A stretch of DNA of 64,000 nt from Lunularia cruciata (Eukaryota > Streptophyta > Marchantiopsida > Lunulariales > Lunulariaceae), in NCBI GenBank assembly GCA_948567375.1, contig OX419761.1:29116243-29180242 (forward strand), in the 5' to 3' direction. The translations under genes were made by a program, and so were the position numbers. The notes beneath the pieces were generated by a model that saw only the letters and a list, made by a program, of their open reading frames with translations, searched no databases and was not told the DNA's origin. Shown one piece after another: positions 22,546 to 32,665 of this stretch (the stretch's first letter is position 1; each line of letters begins with the position of its first letter).

Positions 22546-23946
22546 TCAAAGAAGTGAAATCCAAGGGAAATCGGGTGCATGAACTTTGAGTGTTGGTGGT
22601 ATCCCGAGCTCGGTGGATCGTTGGCACCTCAATTGAAGTTCAATTTTTCCTTGGTGTGCAAAAGCTCGTTGCTTGATGAAGATTTGGCAATAAGGCAAAC
22701 GGTGTCCAGAAGTGCTGGCCAATTGTTGAGCACAGAAGGAGCAAATTTCAAGCAGTGGTTGTGATTTTGAGCTCAAGAAGTGAAGGCAAGATCAATTTTT
22801 TGCAAGTTGGGCTCAGAAAGTAAAATTGAAGGTGGAGTTGGGAAGCTATTCTCATGAATTTGTGATTTGGAGAAACATATGTTTTCAATTTGGCTCAAGT
22901 GAAGAGTTAGCGGGAGATTTGGCGGTCAGCCAACTTTAGGGTTTATGTCAGATTTTGGCTAGATTTGGAGGAGTTTTGATGTATAGCCAGATTTGGAAGA
23001 GTTTTGATGTTTGGCCAAATTTGGAGGAGTTTTGCTAGTTTGAAGGACTTTTGTTAGTTTGGAGGAGCTTCACCGTATTTTGGAGGAGGTTCAAAGTGGC
23101 AAGAAGAAAGGCCTCATTTGGGTGTTTAGAGGCTCCAAAGCATAGGGCTGTGGGCTATGAGAGGCTACGAAGGCCTAGAAAGCTAGCTCGCTGGCGTGAA
23201 GCTAGCTAGTTTAGAGTAGATCTTGGTCATTGGTTGGCAAAATCTACCTTTCTTGCTAGATTGTGCACAATAGGGTTTGACCCCTAGATCTCTTGTTCCT
23301 AGATTGGTGCCCTTGCCAACTGGTCCACCCTCACTTGTTGTCCTAGTGATTGTGCTACTGTTATCTATACACTTGTAGCTTTGGCTAAGAGAAGTAGTTT
23401 GATCCCATTCTTGGTGATCTTGGTAGCTTAGGACTAAGAAACAAAATTCTCTAATGTCAAATGCTAAATGGTGGTAGAGTCAGTCTTGTGTTGTTTTATG
23501 AGATGGAGGGTTTTTGTTTAGATTTCTTGTGATTAGACCCCCTTCATTCTCTGCTTCTTGTTTGTGCACCACGTTTGTGTGAGGTGCCCTGACTTTTGAG
23601 CGTTGGTGCTTTGGTGTGCTCTCAATAATGAGGCTAGAGTGATCACCAATCAGACTACCTTTGTTTCTCTCTGGTGAGGCAGGAAGTGATGATATGTAGA
23701 CCGTGAGAGTCCATATTGTGATGGTAGGTTATAGGTTGCCCTTCCTCCTAGTGTAGTTATCTTGGTTAGAGTTACATTTGTGGGTGGTGCTTAGTTGGTG
23801 TTGGCACTTGGTGGTGTTTGCACTTGGTGGGGTACTTGCGGTTGGGACTTGCAATTGCAGTTTGTGGTTACGGTTTGTTGTTGCAGTTTGCAGTTGCTGT
23901 TACTTTGTTGTGATGGAGTTCTTTGGAGATTTTAGAGGAGATAGCC

Positions 23947-24638
23947 TGTGAGCCGGCCTGTCTCTCACTCAGGATGAACCTCTGATGGCTATTATGGTAG
24001 CGCACCATGGACTAAGAAGGCAAGGAACCCCAACTCCATCATACTCCTCCAAGGCTAACACTCCAAGACTCAAGACATTGCTCACTAGAGAACTCAATGA
24101 GAGAGAGATAGTTGCAAATGAAAGGATGATGAGTACCTCCTCACTCCTTGTTTATATACTTGTGAAATAGTTACGTACTAAAGTTACTAATTACCGTAGT
24201 AACTCAAGTTACTAGACTAAAAGTCAAGTAAAGTCAAAAAGTAGAAAGGAATATCCATTCACATGGGCATATTCCCCTAAGCATGTGGTCTTATCTTGAC
24301 CCAACCACTAAAGCAAGGATTCCTTCACATGGGCTATCCTTGGACTAAAGAAGAATCCAAAACAAAAAGGCTTGCGGGCCCAAGAGTTCTCAACTCTTTC
24401 CCCAAAGCCAAACACCTAGGAATAATACCAAGTCAACACACTAAAATCCAAAATAGTGGTGCTCATCTTTTCTACTTCCTCTAAAGTAAGGTCCCATCTA
24501 TCTTAGCTATGACTAACTTTAGCTAACCATGACTAATATAGAACCATCCTTTATCTCTATATAAATAATATCTCTTAAGTACTTGTAATACCAAGCTAAA
24601 TATCACAATACCACACACATGCACAAATGGGTGTTACA
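23947..24638 (-). repeat. Element B1 3' LTR
   Basis: Runs TGTGAGCC to GTTACA in plus reading. It is identical by eye to 31091-31782 (offset 7144). Confidence 0.95.
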
Positions 24639-24650
24639 TTTACCCCCGGA
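24639..24650 (-). other. Element B1 polypurine tract
   Basis: TTTACCCCCGGA on the plus strand reads purine-rich on the minus strand, immediately before the 3' LTR. B2 has the same at 52668-52678. Confidence 0.75.
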
Positions 24651-24686
24651 CTAAGTTTTCACTTTGTCCTCAAAGTGAAGGTCTCT

Positions 24687-27600
24687 CTACCTTCTATGGT
24701 ACATCTTCAACTTATCATGGTTAATCCTATCAAAGTGTCTTCCTCCCAACTCCTTGAGATCATAAGTGTAATTTCCCCACACCTTCTCTACTATGAAAGG
24801 TCCAAAGTACTTAGGCAAAAACTTCTTTTGTACTCTCTTGAATCGAATGGAATCAAACAACATTACCCAATCACCTTCTTTGAAAGGCTCCACCTTCTTC
24901 TTGCCTTGCCTCTTGTCATAGCTCTCCTTTTGTTTCCTTTGGGCTTGCTCCACTCGAACCATAGCAACTGCTCTTGCCTCTTCCAACTCCATGAGTTGAT
25001 CCTTCCTTGACTTCTCTGCATCACTTCCTTGTGCTTTCTTCAATCTCCTATGAATGCTTTGGAAGGTAGGAAGATCAAAGTGAATAGGTAAGGTAGACTC
25101 AATACCATACACCAATTGGAATGGAGAATATCCAGTGGAAGTCTTCATGGTTGTCCTATACTCCCACAAAACTGCATGAATCCTCTTGTCCCAATGATGT
25201 TTAGCCCCCTCCATTTCTGCATCTTTGGCCAACATCATACACAAGGTCTGATTGGTTCTCTCTGCCAAGCCATTGGAATTTGGCTTATAGGATGTAGTTA
25301 CTCTATGTGTGATAGAGAAATGTCGTAGCATGGCTGTAGTAATGCTTCCTGTAAACTCTCCTCCTCTATCAGAAACCAACTCCAAAGGGCATCCAAACCT
25401 AGTGATAATGCGTTCATAAAGAAATCTACCCACTTCATCTTCATTCTTGTCCCTCAATGGTCTAGCCTCAACCCACTTGGTAAGGTAATCAGTAACTACC
25501 ACAATGTACCGATTGTTCCTTGGGGTTCTATTGAGAGGTCCTACAAAATCAATTCCCCACTTCTCAAAGGGTCCTAGCAATGGAATTGATCTAAGTGGTG
25601 GAGTGGATGTAGACTTTCTAGCAAAAGCTTGACAAACATGACAAGTTTTGCAATAATCAAGACAATCCTTGAAAATCCCTCTCCAATGGTAACCTGCATC
25701 TAGAATCTTGAAAGCAGTCACCTTTCCTGCAAAGTGTCCTCCACATACTAAACCTTCATGAAACTCCTTTATGAGTAGGATAGACTCTTCCTTACCCACT
25801 GCTCTTCGAAGTAGACCATCTGCTCCTTGGTGAAAAAGAATATCATCCACCATTGTGTAAGGTCTAGATCTTGCTGCAAGGGCCTTCCTCTCCCTAGCAT
25901 GCATCCCTTCTGGATAGTTACCTCTTGTCACAAAATCCACAATCTCCTTGTACTCCATTGGAACCTCTTGAGTGACTGAGATTGTCATGAGCTCCTCATC
26001 CGGGAAGGAATCATCTACTGGCTCATCTCCATCATGATCATAGGCTCTAGATAACAAATCAGCATTTGCATGTTTCTTTCCTGGCCTATCCTCAATTGTG
26101 TAGTCATACTCAGACAAGAGAATCATCCACCTTGCTAGTCTCCCTTCAACATTAGGCTTGTTGAAGATGTACTTCAAAGCCTTGTGATCCGTGACAATTG
26201 TGGCCTTCCCTCCAATCAAGTAGTGTCTAAACTTCTTGAGACCAAAGATCACTGCCAACCCTTCTCTCTCTGTGACAGAGTAGTTCTTCTCTGCTGAAAC
26301 CATCTGCCTACTAGCATAAGCTATTGGATGATCATGCCCATCTTGGTCTAATTGACTAAGAGTGCATCCTATAGCTACATTAGAAGCATCAGTGTAGAGG
26401 ATGAAAGGCTTACTCCAATCAGGTTTAGCAAGAATTGGAGCTACAACAAGGGATTGCTTGAGCTCCTCAAAAGCTTTGAGAGCCTCCTTGTCTTCCAAAA
26501 TCACCATGTAATCTACACCCTTCTTCATGTAGATGGTCAATGCATAAGCCTTGTTGGAAAATGAGAAGATGAACCTCCTATAGTACCCAACCATTCCCAA
26601 GAATTGGCGTAACTTTGTCAAGCTTGAAGGGAATGGAAGGTCTGAGATTTTCCTCACCTTCTCAGGATCAACTGCTATTCCATCCTTGGAGATGATGTGC
26701 CCCAAAAGTAGACCTTCTTCACATCCAAAAATGCACTTCTCTGGGTTGAGTGATGCATTTGCCTCATCCAAGCGTTGCAAGACTTTGATTAGGTGCTCAA
26801 AGTGCTCCTCCTTGCTCCCATAGACACAAAAGTCATCAATGAAATCTCTCACAAATTTCCCAATGAAAGGTTCAAATACCTTGTTCATGAACCGTTGGAA
26901 TGTGGCTGGAGCATTGCAAAGCCCAAAAGGCATGACCTTGAAAGCGTAAGTTCCCCAAGGTGTGGTGAATGTGGTGAGTTGTTGATGCTCTGGTGCAATC
27001 TTGATTTGGTTATATCCACTATAACCATCTCCAAAACTGTACCTCTCATGACCTGCAACCTCCTCCAAGATCTCATCAATGAATGGCAATGGGTAGTAGT
27101 CCTTCTTGGTAACAGCATTGAGCTTCTTGTAATCCACACATACCCGAAGCTTGCCATTCTTTTTCTTCACAATGACAATTGGAGACACCCATTCTGAATT
27201 CTCCACCTCAAAGATAAATCCAGCCTCCTTGAGCTTATCAATCTCCTCCTTCACAACCAAAGATATTGGTGGGCTAATGCGACGTTGCTTTTGGCGGATT
27301 GGTCTTGCATGTGACTCCACCTCTATCTTGTGCTCCTCCAAGGTGACTTCCTTCAAATCCTTGTAACTAAAAGCAAACACATGGATGAACTTGCGGAAAA
27401 TCTCCTCAAATCTCACCTTCTCCTCCTTGGTAACATTTGGGCCATACTTGAGGGTAGATAACCTTCTCTCTACCTCCTCAAGTGTCAATGGTGATTTATC
27501 TGGGTCCTTCAAAACCTCTGGCTTAGGTGCAAAATCCATAGCACACAAAGGATACACATCTGAATCAGATTCAGATTCATCCTCCTCCGTGGAAGTCTCC

Positions 27601-29513
27601 TCTTCCATGCTTGTGTCCACACCTGAAGCTCCTCCTTCAGAATCAGATTCCCAATAATCAGAAGATGGGGTATCTGAATGTGAGGTGTTGGTGGTGTTAG
27701 TCACAGGAACAGTGACTCTATGGTTTGATGGCCCAATCCTTAAGTACCCTTTGTGCCATCGATCAGTTGTGCGTGCTGCTCTCAACCATGGCCTCCCAAG
27801 AAGTAAGTCATAGCTTGAATCCTTCAAGACTTGGAAAGTCATGAGATTTTGAACTCCCATAACTGAAACTACCACCTTATCCATCACTCCTACTGGTCGA
27901 ACTTGTTGCTTGTTTGCCATGCTCACCACAAATGTTGAAGCTCTTGAGGGTATCATACCCAACTTCTTCATCAACCTTTCTGACATGGCATTCACTGCTG
28001 ATCCTCCATCAACCAATGCATCCTTGATGTTGTGACCATTCACTCTCACATCAATCTTGGAGGCATATTCACAAGCTTCCCATGGTGCTGGCTTGGCATC
28101 CACCACCCCCATTGATATTGGAACTTTTGCCTTCTTCTTCTTCTTGCTCCTTGTAGAACTCAAACCACCTCTAAGCTCCTTTCTCAAGGTAGGGTTCAAA
28201 GCAATTAATTGGCCCACTGTGATGTTAGCCTTGTGACTACCAACATCCTCCAACACATTGTAGTTCCATTGTTGCTTGGAGATCAAGAAGTCCTCCATCC
28301 CCAACTTCTTCCTTGGAGTCTTTGTTGTTGATGGTGTTGAGGTGCGAGTGCTCCTAGTAGACATAGGAGTATCCTTGCTTGAAGTAAATCCTTGAGAAGA
28401 GTGAACATCCTCTGCAAAACGAGCTCTCTTCTTCTCTTGTGCCAAAAGCTCCAAATTAGGACCCTTGGAGTTTGAGCACTCTCCCTTCTCATACTTGCTC
28501 TCAACCACATCTATGGATGCTATCCCCTTACCTTTGTTGGGATTAGGAGCCACTTGGGTTTCACTACCTCCCTCTTTCCCTCTATTGGCTCCCTCATAAC
28601 CCCTTCCTCCATGGTAAGTGGAATTTGGGCAATTCCTTTGGATATGGCCTCTTCCCCCACAACCAAAACAATTTCTATCATTGAAATTGTTGGCTGGTTG
28701 GCCTCCTCTATATGGATGGTTTCCATAACTCCTAGGCCCTCTCCCTACATTCTGATCCACCTCTCTCTTCTCCCATAATTGCACCACATTGATCTTGAGA
28801 TCCGCAAGTTGTTCTGTGATGGTTTGGAGTGGATCTTTTGGTGGAGGTGCAAGAACTGGAGCAACTACTACTTGTGGTGCAACCCTTGTCACCAAAGTAT
28901 CAGAAGTTCCACCATACTTGTAGCCTTGAGGAGGATGCACAACCTCCTTCACCACCAAATCACTTTCATCCCCTTCCAAACTCTCCTCCATACGAATTGC
29001 GATCTTGATAGCTTCAACCTTGGAAGAAGGTTTCTCATATCTCACCTTGCTTCTAATTTGTGGTCTCAATCCTCCCACAAAATTCTTGGTGAGCATGGCC
29101 CCTATGCCAATCATTGTAGTCTCCACATCATCCCCACCCTTCCTCAACACTATGCGAAATCTGGACTCCAACTTTTCCACTCTTTCCACATAGACTCTCA
29201 CTTTCTCTCCATCTCCTTGCTTGAGAAATGTAACCTCACTCATCAATCTCTCATAACTCTCATCAGGAAGAAAGTTCTCAATGAGTGCTGAAGTCAAAGT
29301 CTCCCAAGACTCCTCTTCCCCCTCTCTCCTCTCTCTCTTTTGGTATTCTGACTCATACCATGTAAGTGCTGCATCCTCAAAGAAATCTGGTAATAATGAG
29401 GCCCACTCATTCTTCCTCCTCTCATTGTTTCCTATGCAAGCTCTCTTGAAGTCTCTCACAAAGGCCTCCACATCTTCTCCATCCTTGCCAAAGAAAACCG
29501 GAAGTTTCCCCAT
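24687..29513 (-). CDS. Element B1 gag-pol polyprotein, 1608 residues, intact
   Basis: A single uninterrupted frame from ATG 29513. Gag capsid is residues 1 to about 280. The zinc knuckle CFGCGGRGHIQRNC is 282-295. The protease D-G-G-S-A has its Asp at 502; D-G-G replaces the usual D-S/T-G. RT spans about 740-960 with YPLPFIDEIL, FKVMPFGLCNAPATFQ and the catalytic box F-I-D-D 891-894. RNase H spans about 1035-1150 with its first Asp at 1042. The integrase zinc finger (H..H..CKTCHVC) is at about 1250-1295. The catalytic triad is D1322, D1382, E1418, with exactly 35 residues between the last two. The C-terminal module KYFGPFIVEKV is near 1570. No chromodomain follows. All catalytic residues are present, so it may still supply a functional reverse transcriptase and integrase. 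Order RT-RH-IN defines Ty3/gypsy. Confidence 0.97.
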   Translation of the reverse strand: MGKLPVFFGKDGEDVEAFVRDFKRACIGNNERRKNEWASLLPDFFEDAALTWYESEYQKRERREGEEESWETLTSALIENFLPDESYERLMSEVTFLKQGDGEKVRVYVERVEKLESRFRIVLRKGGDDVETTMIGIGAMLTKNFVGGLRPQIRSKVRYEKPSSKVEAIKIAIRMEESLEGDESDLVVKEVVHPPQGYKYGGTSDTLVTRVAPQVVVAPVLAPPPKDPLQTITEQLADLKINVVQLWEKREVDQNVGRGPRSYGNHPYRGGQPANNFNDRNCFGCGGRGHIQRNCPNSTYHGGRGYEGANRGKEGGSETQVAPNPNKGKGIASIDVVESKYEKGECSNSKGPNLELLAQEKKRARFAEDVHSSQGFTSSKDTPMSTRSTRTSTPSTTKTPRKKLGMEDFLISKQQWNYNVLEDVGSHKANITVGQLIALNPTLRKELRGGLSSTRSKKKKKAKVPISMGVVDAKPAPWEACEYASKIDVRVNGHNIKDALVDGGSAVNAMSERLMKKLGMIPSRASTFVVSMANKQQVRPVGVMDKVVVSVMGVQNLMTFQVLKDSSYDLLLGRPWLRAARTTDRWHKGYLRIGPSNHRVTVPVTNTTNTSHSDTPSSDYWESDSEGGASGVDTSMEEETSTEEDESESDSDVYPLCAMDFAPKPEVLKDPDKSPLTLEEVERRLSTLKYGPNVTKEEKVRFEEIFRKFIHVFAFSYKDLKEVTLEEHKIEVESHARPIRQKQRRISPPISLVVKEEIDKLKEAGFIFEVENSEWVSPIVIVKKKNGKLRVCVDYKKLNAVTKKDYYPLPFIDEILEEVAGHERYSFGDGYSGYNQIKIAPEHQQLTTFTTPWGTYAFKVMPFGLCNAPATFQRFMNKVFEPFIGKFVRDFIDDFCVYGSKEEHFEHLIKVLQRLDEANASLNPEKCIFGCEEGLLLGHIISKDGIAVDPEKVRKISDLPFPSSLTKLRQFLGMVGYYRRFIFSFSNKAYALTIYMKKGVDYMVILEDKEALKAFEELKQSLVVAPILAKPDWSKPFILYTDASNVAIGCTLSQLDQDGHDHPIAYASRQMVSAEKNYSVTEREGLAVIFGLKKFRHYLIGGKATIVTDHKALKYIFNKPNVEGRLARWMILLSEYDYTIEDRPGKKHANADLLSRAYDHDGDEPVDDSFPDEELMTISVTQEVPMEYKEIVDFVTRGNYPEGMHARERKALAARSRPYTMVDDILFHQGADGLLRRAVGKEESILLIKEFHEGLVCGGHFAGKVTAFKILDAGYHWRGIFKDCLDYCKTCHVCQAFARKSTSTPPLRSIPLLGPFEKWGIDFVGPLNRTPRNNRYIVVVTDYLTKWVEARPLRDKNEDEVGRFLYERIITRFGCPLELVSDRGGEFTGSITTAMLRHFSITHRVTTSYKPNSNGLAERTNQTLCMMLAKDAEMEGAKHHWDKRIHAVLWEYRTTMKTSTGYSPFQLVYGIESTLPIHFDLPTFQSIHRRLKKAQGSDAEKSRKDQLMELEEARAVAMVRVEQAQRKQKESYDKRQGKKKVEPFKEGDWVMLFDSIRFKRVQKKFLPKYFGPFIVEKVWGNYTYDLKELGGRHFDRINHDKLKMYHRR

Positions 29514-29540
29514 CTTAACCCCTCACTATCTTTCTTTTCT

Positions 29541-29566
29541 CTCAAATTTTTTTTTTTTTTTTTTTC
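29541..29566. repeat. Poly-T tract in element B1 leader
   Basis: A run of over 20 T (poly-A on the element strand) lies just 5' of the gag-pol ATG. B2 has a shorter, interrupted A-rich run at 47750-47770. It may vary by slippage. Confidence 0.85.
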
Positions 29567-29756
29567 TTTTCTTTTCTCTCACTCTATTACTAATAGAGTA
29601 TATACATGACTAACACCATCTGAGAATAATCCACTCTAGGGAACACAAAAGGTTCAGGTTGCTCCAAGATTTCTATAGCAACATCAAATCCTAAAGTGCA
29701 TATTAATCTAACTCTCATGGATAGTTTATCCATAAGTTGAAAGATTATCTCCATCA

Positions 29757-30230
29757 CTAATCTTGAGAACTAGCTGATGAAGGTGGTAGTATTTCTGTAG
29801 CTGTACTAAGACTCTCTCCAAGATCCTTCACCAAAGTTTCCAAAAGTGCTTTTACTCCACTACACTCATGTCCTTTTGGAAGTCCTTCAACTCCACAAAC
29901 CTCACACAACTCCTTGGTCTTAGATCTTCTCCCTCCCAATCTTGGTGAAGAAGGTCCAACATGCAAACCCAAGTCAAGTAAGCCTCTCCTTTCCCTCAAT
30001 CTCTTGCTCTCAAAGGTCAATGGACATGAACTTGCCTTATGTCCCTTCTCTCCACATAGAAAGCACTTAGACTCACTCTTTCCTCCAAGTGGTGTAGGTT
30101 TTTGGATCCTCTCAACACTCTCTTCAAATTCTATTGTAAACTCTCTTTTCCTCAAATCCACCCCTACAATCACCTCAAACCCTTGGGGAACCTTGCATAA
30201 TCTCAATTTCCACTCTTGATGACTCTCCAT
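29757..30230 (-). CDS. Element B1 upstream ORF with zinc knuckle (ORF1)
   Basis: 157 codons from ATG 30230, separate from and about 240 bp upstream of gag-pol. It begins MESHQEWKLRLCKVPQGF. It contains a classic CCHC knuckle CFLCGEKGHKASSC (C-x2-C-x4-H-x4-C) and a second Cys/His cluster CEVCGVEGLPKGHEC. A basic stretch KRLRERR lies between them. The same ORF is present in B2 (47095-47532) with about five amino-acid differences over 145 residues. Conservation of frame in two separate insertions supports it being translated. The known parallel is the extra ORF upstream of gag in Tat/Ogre plant gypsy elements, but I do not recognise this protein. It resembles the nucleic-acid-binding knuckle region of LINE ORF1 or gag proteins. 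Function is unknown. Confidence 0.7.
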   Translation of the reverse strand: MESHQEWKLRLCKVPQGFEVIVGVDLRKREFTIEFEESVERIQKPTPLGGKSESKCFLCGEKGHKASSCPLTFESKRLRERRGLLDLGLHVGPSSPRLGGRRSKTKELCEVCGVEGLPKGHECSGVKALLETLVKDLGESLSTATEILPPSSASSQD

Positions 30231-31090
30231 GTTCCCCAAGATGAATCTAAACACTCAAACATGCTTTTTGTTGATCTCAAACTTCTCATGCATGAGATCT
30301 CCACTCTGCAGAATTGACCCTTCCTCACAATGTCATTCAAAGCTCCCAACCAATAAGTCACAGTCCTCTGAAAGTTTGCACACTTGATCACAACTCCAGG
30401 GCGTCCCTCCCTGCAAAATTTCAGATCTTTTCATTGAGCCATTTGGCCTAGACACCTTTCTATTCAGCACCCATATTTCAGATTTGGTCTGAAAACCACC
30501 CCCCTCACTTCAAAAACTCATCACGCCCTGCGCAAAAACGATCTCTCTCTAATTTTTGTGGCAGCAGGTAGGATACAATGCACTGAATTTTCTTGGAAAT
30601 TTTCAGGAAAATTCACTGAAAATTGAAGAAATGGCAGACTCTGTACAATTTTCCAGAGAGCATGCAGTTGCGGGAGCACTTTACCCTATCAACTTTCAAA
30701 AATTCTAGCCCAGTGCGCATAGAAGCTCTCTCAATAATTTCAAGTGTGCTAACTGAAAGATAACCCAAGCTATCATGTGTAGAAATCTCAAGTCCAGATC
30801 TCAAACTTGAGATTTTGCCCAAAATCACCTTAATCCCCAAAATCTGCAATCCACCTCACACAATCTCTCCAATTCCTCTCATGTGTACAAGATGTACAAA
30901 ATCACCTCAAAGACATCATAATGAACTACAGGGTATACAAATGGATCTTGGTTCTCTAACATAAGTTCAGCCCTCTCCTCTCCTAATGTTCTCTCCAAGT
31001 GAGCTCTCATAGCCTCCTTCTGCCTAATGTAGAATTGGACGCGGAACATTATCTTGCCTTCTAGAGAGGTCCCGGCAACGGAACCAAAAA
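30203..31090 (-). other. Element B1 5' leader
   Basis: Between the primer site and ORF1 lies about 850 bp with short readings only. One reading at 30391-30203 (RTVTYWLGALNDIVRKGQF) appears to be the decayed or spliced 5' extension of ORF1 in another frame. The leader is well conserved in B2 at 46238-47094. Confidence 0.5.
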
Positions 31091-31112
31091 TGTGAGCCGG
31101 CCTGTCTCTCAC
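30879..31112 (-). CDS. Short ORF spanning LTR end and primer site of B1
   Basis: A 77-residue reading that starts within the 5' LTR, crosses the primer-binding site and ends in the leader, containing FYIRQKEAMRAHLERTLGEE. The same reading is open in B2 (46216-46449), differing by a single Ala to Val change. It could be the first ORF of the genomic RNA, with MFRVQFYIRQKE as a possible inner start. No domain is recognised, and two copies are weak evidence for selection. Confidence 0.35.
   Translation of the reverse strand: MRDRPAHIFGSVAGTSLEGKIMFRVQFYIRQKEAMRAHLERTLGEERAELMLENQDPFVYPVVHYDVFEVILYILYT
31069..31086 (-). other. Element B1 primer-binding site
   Basis: The minus strand reads TGGTTCCGTTGCCGGGAC four bases inside the 5' LTR. 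The TGG start and the CCGTTGCCGGG core resemble primer sites matching tRNA-Asp 3' ends in Athila/Tat-type elements, but not exactly. The tRNA is not certain. B2 has the same at 46242-46259. Confidence 0.7.
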
Positions 31113-31782
31113 TCAGGATGAACCTCTGATGGCTATTATGGTAGCGCACCATGGACTAAGAAGGCAAGGAACCCCAACTCCATCATACTCCTCCAAGGCT
31201 AACACTCCAAGACTCAAGACATTGCTCACTAGAGAACTCAATGAGAGAGAGATAGTTGCAAATGAAAGGATGATGAGTACCTCCTCACTCCTTGTTTATA
31301 TACTTGTGAAATAGTTACGTACTAAAGTTACTAATTACCGTAGTAACTCAAGTTACTAGACTAAAAGTCAAGTAAAGTCAAAAAGTAGAAAGGAATATCC
31401 ATTCACATGGGCATATTCCCCTAAGCATGTGGTCTTATCTTGACCCAACCACTAAAGCAAGGATTCCTTCACATGGGCTATCCTTGGACTAAAGAAGAAT
31501 CCAAAACAAAAAGGCTTGCGGGCCCAAGAGTTCTCAACTCTTTCCCCAAAGCCAAACACCTAGGAATAATACCAAGTCAACACACTAAAATCCAAAATAG
31601 TGGTGCTCATCTTTTCTACTTCCTCTAAAGTAAGGTCCCATCTATCTTAGCTATGACTAACTTTAGCTAACCATGACTAATATAGAACCATCCTTTATCT
31701 CTATATAAATAATATCTCTTAAGTACTTGTAATACCAAGCTAAATATCACAATACCACACACATGCACAAATGGGTGTTACA
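31091..31782 (-). repeat. Element B1 5' LTR
   Basis: 692 bp, ends TGTGAG/GTTACA in plus reading. In element orientation there are two TTGACT W-box-like sites (plus-strand AGTCAA at about 31367-31383) upstream of a TATA box (plus-strand GTTTATATAC, about 31294-31303). Confidence 0.93.
31291..31385 (-). promoter_or_regulatory. Putative promoter of element B LTR
   Basis: On the element strand TTTTTGACTTTACTTGACTTT holds two TTGACT W-box cores (WRKY sites), followed about 60-70 bp later by GTATATAAAC, a good TATA box. The same arrangement occurs in B2 at 45947-46034. Motif presence is direct; wound or defence response is inference. Confidence 0.5.
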
Positions 31783-32665
31783 AGCCCTGCAGTACGTAGT
31801 GGGTTTACTCAAAGTGGTACTAGGTATCAACCTGTATCTCAGGTCCCAATGAGGGAGGAGATTGACTCTGAGTTGGAGTTTGACATAGGAGTTGATTCAA
31901 TTGAGAGTGCACTTGGTGTGTTTGCACCGTTGTTGTGAGGCATGGACAAGATTTATGGGGCCTCCAAATGCCCTAGGTATTACTTTGGTACAGTGAGTAC
32001 CATTGAGTTGGATGACATCATCTAGGAGTTTGATAGTGGGTGTGATCTGTAGCAGATATGGAACCCAACTTTGTTTACACCCTTCACGGCATGGAAGGGG
32101 TTGTTTAAGCATCTAGAGGGTCCACCGATGGATGACTATCATGAGTTCATGAGAGCTCATTTGGAGGATATTGAGTTATGGAGAACTACTAGGGAGTGCG
32201 GACTGACAAGCTGAGGATCTTGTAGGAGTTCCAATGGAAGGCTGGAGAGAGCCTACGCAAGGCATACACTCGCATGAGGCGGCTGATCAATTTCACTCAG
32301 GGAGTTATAGAGGCCCGAGCAGTCCAATTTTGGTATGGGATATTGGACATGGAGTTGCAAAATAGAGTTCGTGATGCTACATTGTTATAGGCTACTTCGC
32401 CTACTTTGGCAGTGGTCTTTGGTTTGGCTTAGCATATTGAGCTCAACATGGTGGAGGAGAGAGTGGTGACATTTTGATTTGGTATGAAGAACTCATCCAC
32501 GGCTATGCCTTCTTTTAGAGTGAAGCAGAGTGCACCATGCCAATTGGTTTTTGAGGACAAGGTGGACAGCCTAGATCCTATGGAGTGAGTGGAGGGCCTA
32601 GTGGAGTTAGACTCTTATCTTCATTTTTGGGTCAGCAACAACCAGTGAGTGGTGGTGTTGCTTGC
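31783..32665 (+). pseudogene. Family A gag, copy 2
   Basis: Continues the gag cut at 23946: EEIDSELEFD at about 31858, a WNPTLFTPF-type block near 32060, and PMDDYHEF near 32130. The Ser/Gly linker is deleted, with a jump at about 32180 to the second capsid block. It ends before the zinc knuckles at the deletion junction near 32660. Stops are present. Confidence 0.7.

Larger units (their letters stand above)
23947..31782 (-). mobile_element. Ty3/gypsy element B1, complete and apparently intact
   Basis: LTRs 23947-24638 and 31091-31782 are 692 bp each and look identical throughout by eye. A 4-bp TSD, AGCC, lies at 23943-23946 and 31783-31786; a fifth base differs. On the minus strand the order is 5' LTR, primer site, leader with a zinc-knuckle ORF, an uninterrupted 1608-residue gag-pol, polypurine tract, and 3' LTR. 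Identical LTRs and the intact frame point to recent insertion and possible autonomy. It lies in family A gag sequence. Confidence 0.95.

Noticed and set aside
28779..29291. 170-residue plus-strand ORF
   Set aside because: Antisense shadow of the intact B1 gag-pol; the matching B2 region (48144-48536) gives the same antisense reading.
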